Assembly: GCA_018818835.1 (NCBI GenBank)
Contig: JAHIRD010000046.1
Coordinates: 1 to 33,008 of the forward strand
DNA: 33,008 nt
From: Pseudomonadota bacterium
GTDB taxonomy: Bacteria; Desulfobacterota; Desulfobacteria; Desulfobacterales; Desulfolunaceae
Reading direction: 5' to 3'
Numbering within the stretch: the first letter of the stretch is position 1; each line of letters begins with the position of its first letter. Shown here piece by piece: positions 32,136 to 33,008 of this stretch. The notes under the pieces were generated by a model. The model ran no database searches. It worked only from the letters and a program-made list of their open reading frames with translations, and had not been told where the DNA came from. The position numbers and the translations under genes are program-made.

Positions 32136-32530
32136 ATGGAATTTGACAATTTATCAAATGTAGTTATTGGATGTGCCATCAATGTGCATAGGGACTTAGG
32201 GCCAGGCTTGCTGGAATCTGCCTATGAGCAGTGCCTTGCCCATGAATTATCACTCAATGGCATGGCATTTACACGCCAACATCCAATGCCCATAACATAT
32301 AAGGGTATCAAACTTGACTGCGGCTACAAGGTTGATTTACTGGTGGCTTCTTCCCTTATCGTTGAGCTTAAAAGTGTAGAGAAACTAAAAAACATACACC
32401 AGGCACAATTATTGACGTACATGAAATTGGCATCCGTAAAAACAGGCTTATTAATGAATTTCAATGTCATAAAAATAAAAGACGGCATCAAACGGATGGT
32501 CTTATAACCTTCGTGCTCTTCGTGTCCTTC
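32074..32530. mobile_element. Candidate GxxExxY element 2 with terminal inverted arms
   Basis: This has the same plan as element 1: B arm 32074-32100, GxxExxY gene, A arm 32509-32530 beginning 2 bp after the stop codon. The two elements match across gene and arms but differ in the short stretch just before the start codon. No transposase is present. Confidence 0.4.
32136..32507 (+). CDS. GxxExxY family protein (PD-(D/E)xK nuclease-like), copy 2
   Basis: This encodes 123 residues with GLLESAY as the G-x-x-E-x-x-Y motif and D/E-x-K residues in YKVDLLVASSLIVELKS. It differs from the copy at 28434 at 14 positions, all outside these motifs apart from neighbouring residues, so both copies look under selection rather than decaying. 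It lies between repeat arms downstream of clpV. Its role is unknown. Confidence 0.88.
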   Translation: MEFDNLSNVVIGCAINVHRDLGPGLLESAYEQCLAHELSLNGMAFTRQHPMPITYKGIKLDCGYKVDLLVASSLIVELKSVEKLKNIHQAQLLTYMKLASVKTGLLMNFNVIKIKDGIKRMVL

Positions 32531-33008
32531 AGTGACCGCAGGGAATGGGTGGTGGATAAAAAAACAAAAAAGAGTTTAACCACGAAGGACACGAAGAGCA
32601 CGAAGAAAAGCATTAATAAATGAGTAACATGCTCTTTGATGTCTTCAGTGAGCACAGCGAGCAGGTGGTCAACAATAAAACATCGGTCCATGAATCAAAG
32701 GACGGTTTTTAGCAATAGAGATCAAAACATAAACAATTTACCCCCTTCGTGCTCTTCGTGTTCTTCAGTGACCACAGGGGACGGGTGGTGGATAAAAAAA
32801 GAGTTTAACCACGAAGGACACGAAGAGCACGAAGAAAAACATTAATAAATGAGTGACAGGCCCTTTGATGTCTTCAGTGAGCACAGCGAGCAGGTGGTCA
32901 ACAACAAAACATCGGTCCATGAATCAAAGGACGGTTTTTAGCAATAGAGATCAAAACATAAACAATTTACCCCCTTCGTGCTCTTCGTGTTCTTCAGTGA
33001 CCACAGGG
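32508..33008. repeat. Dispersed-repeat cluster at the right edge, including a 229-bp tandem duplication
   Basis: A arms lie at 32509-32530, 32745-32766 and 32974-32995, and B arms at 32579-32605 and 32808-32834. The stretch 32640-32779 is repeated almost exactly at 32869-33008 (offset 229 bp), including the sequence around GAATCAAAGGACGG and TTTTTAGCAATAGAG. The array continues past the window. Small open frames here are translations of the repeat and not genes. Confidence 0.8.

Overview
The window holds a nearly complete type VI secretion system (T6SS) locus in a Gram-negative bacterium. Lipobox and Sec signal peptides, TssJ/L/M and Hcp all point to a diderm. A long HrpA-type helicase, multicopy GxxExxY genes and abundant repeats that read as NHEGHEEHEE-like peptides suggest a Desulfobacterota/Deltaproteobacteria relative such as a Desulfobacteraceae. 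That placement is inference; no rRNA or tRNA gene is present to test it.

Layout. (1) 1-917, minus strand: the C-terminal core of an Rhs protein running off the left edge, then a broken RelE/HigB-like toxin remnant and one stray copy of a dispersed repeat. (2) 918-2423, minus: a surface-type lipoprotein with carboxypeptidase-regulatory-like domains and a YfaP-like C-terminus, followed by a clear terminator. (3) 2798-6814, plus: hrpA. (4) 6815-7507: a four-hairpin repeat and two palindromic operator-like sites. (5) 7508-15880: tssJ-tssK-tssL-tssM-tagF-tssA, tightly packed or overlapping, encoding the membrane complex, a baseplate component and a cap/assembly protein. (6) 16221-19503: a good sigma70-type promoter, a structured leader, then tssB-tssC-hcp-tssE and a terminator. 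(7) 19619-24925: an AT-rich tandem array of two-gene cassettes. (8) 25336-28046: tssF-tssG. (9) 29117-31921: tssH/clpV. Dense dispersed repeats and two GxxExxY genes surround blocks 8 and 9. Twelve of the thirteen core T6SS components are present; VgrG (TssI) and PAAR are not in the window.

The most interesting part is the array in block 7. Four units repeat with a period of 1105, 1105 and 1103 bp. Each has a hairpin-rich 97-bp leader, a small gene for a protein of 104-107 residues without a signal peptide (invariant Cys9, Cys44, Cys87, Trp13, Trp26, Trp63 and a PSGSRPGY motif), and a gene for an exported protein of about 230 residues. A fifth exported-protein gene lacks its partner but is preceded by what looks like the decayed first 15 codons of the small gene. 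The units alternate in type (A-B-A-B). I recognise neither family. Their position between tssE and tssF, close to hcp, makes them best explained as duplicated T6SS effector/immunity pairs: a small cargo that could travel in the Hcp tube, with a periplasmic immunity protein. This is inference and untested.

The likely division of labour is: TssJLM form the envelope channel; TssK, F, G, E and A form the baseplate and guide sheath assembly; TssBC form the sheath around the Hcp tube; ClpV recycles the sheath; TagF probably restrains firing; the array would supply cargo and self-protection. Spike proteins must come from elsewhere.
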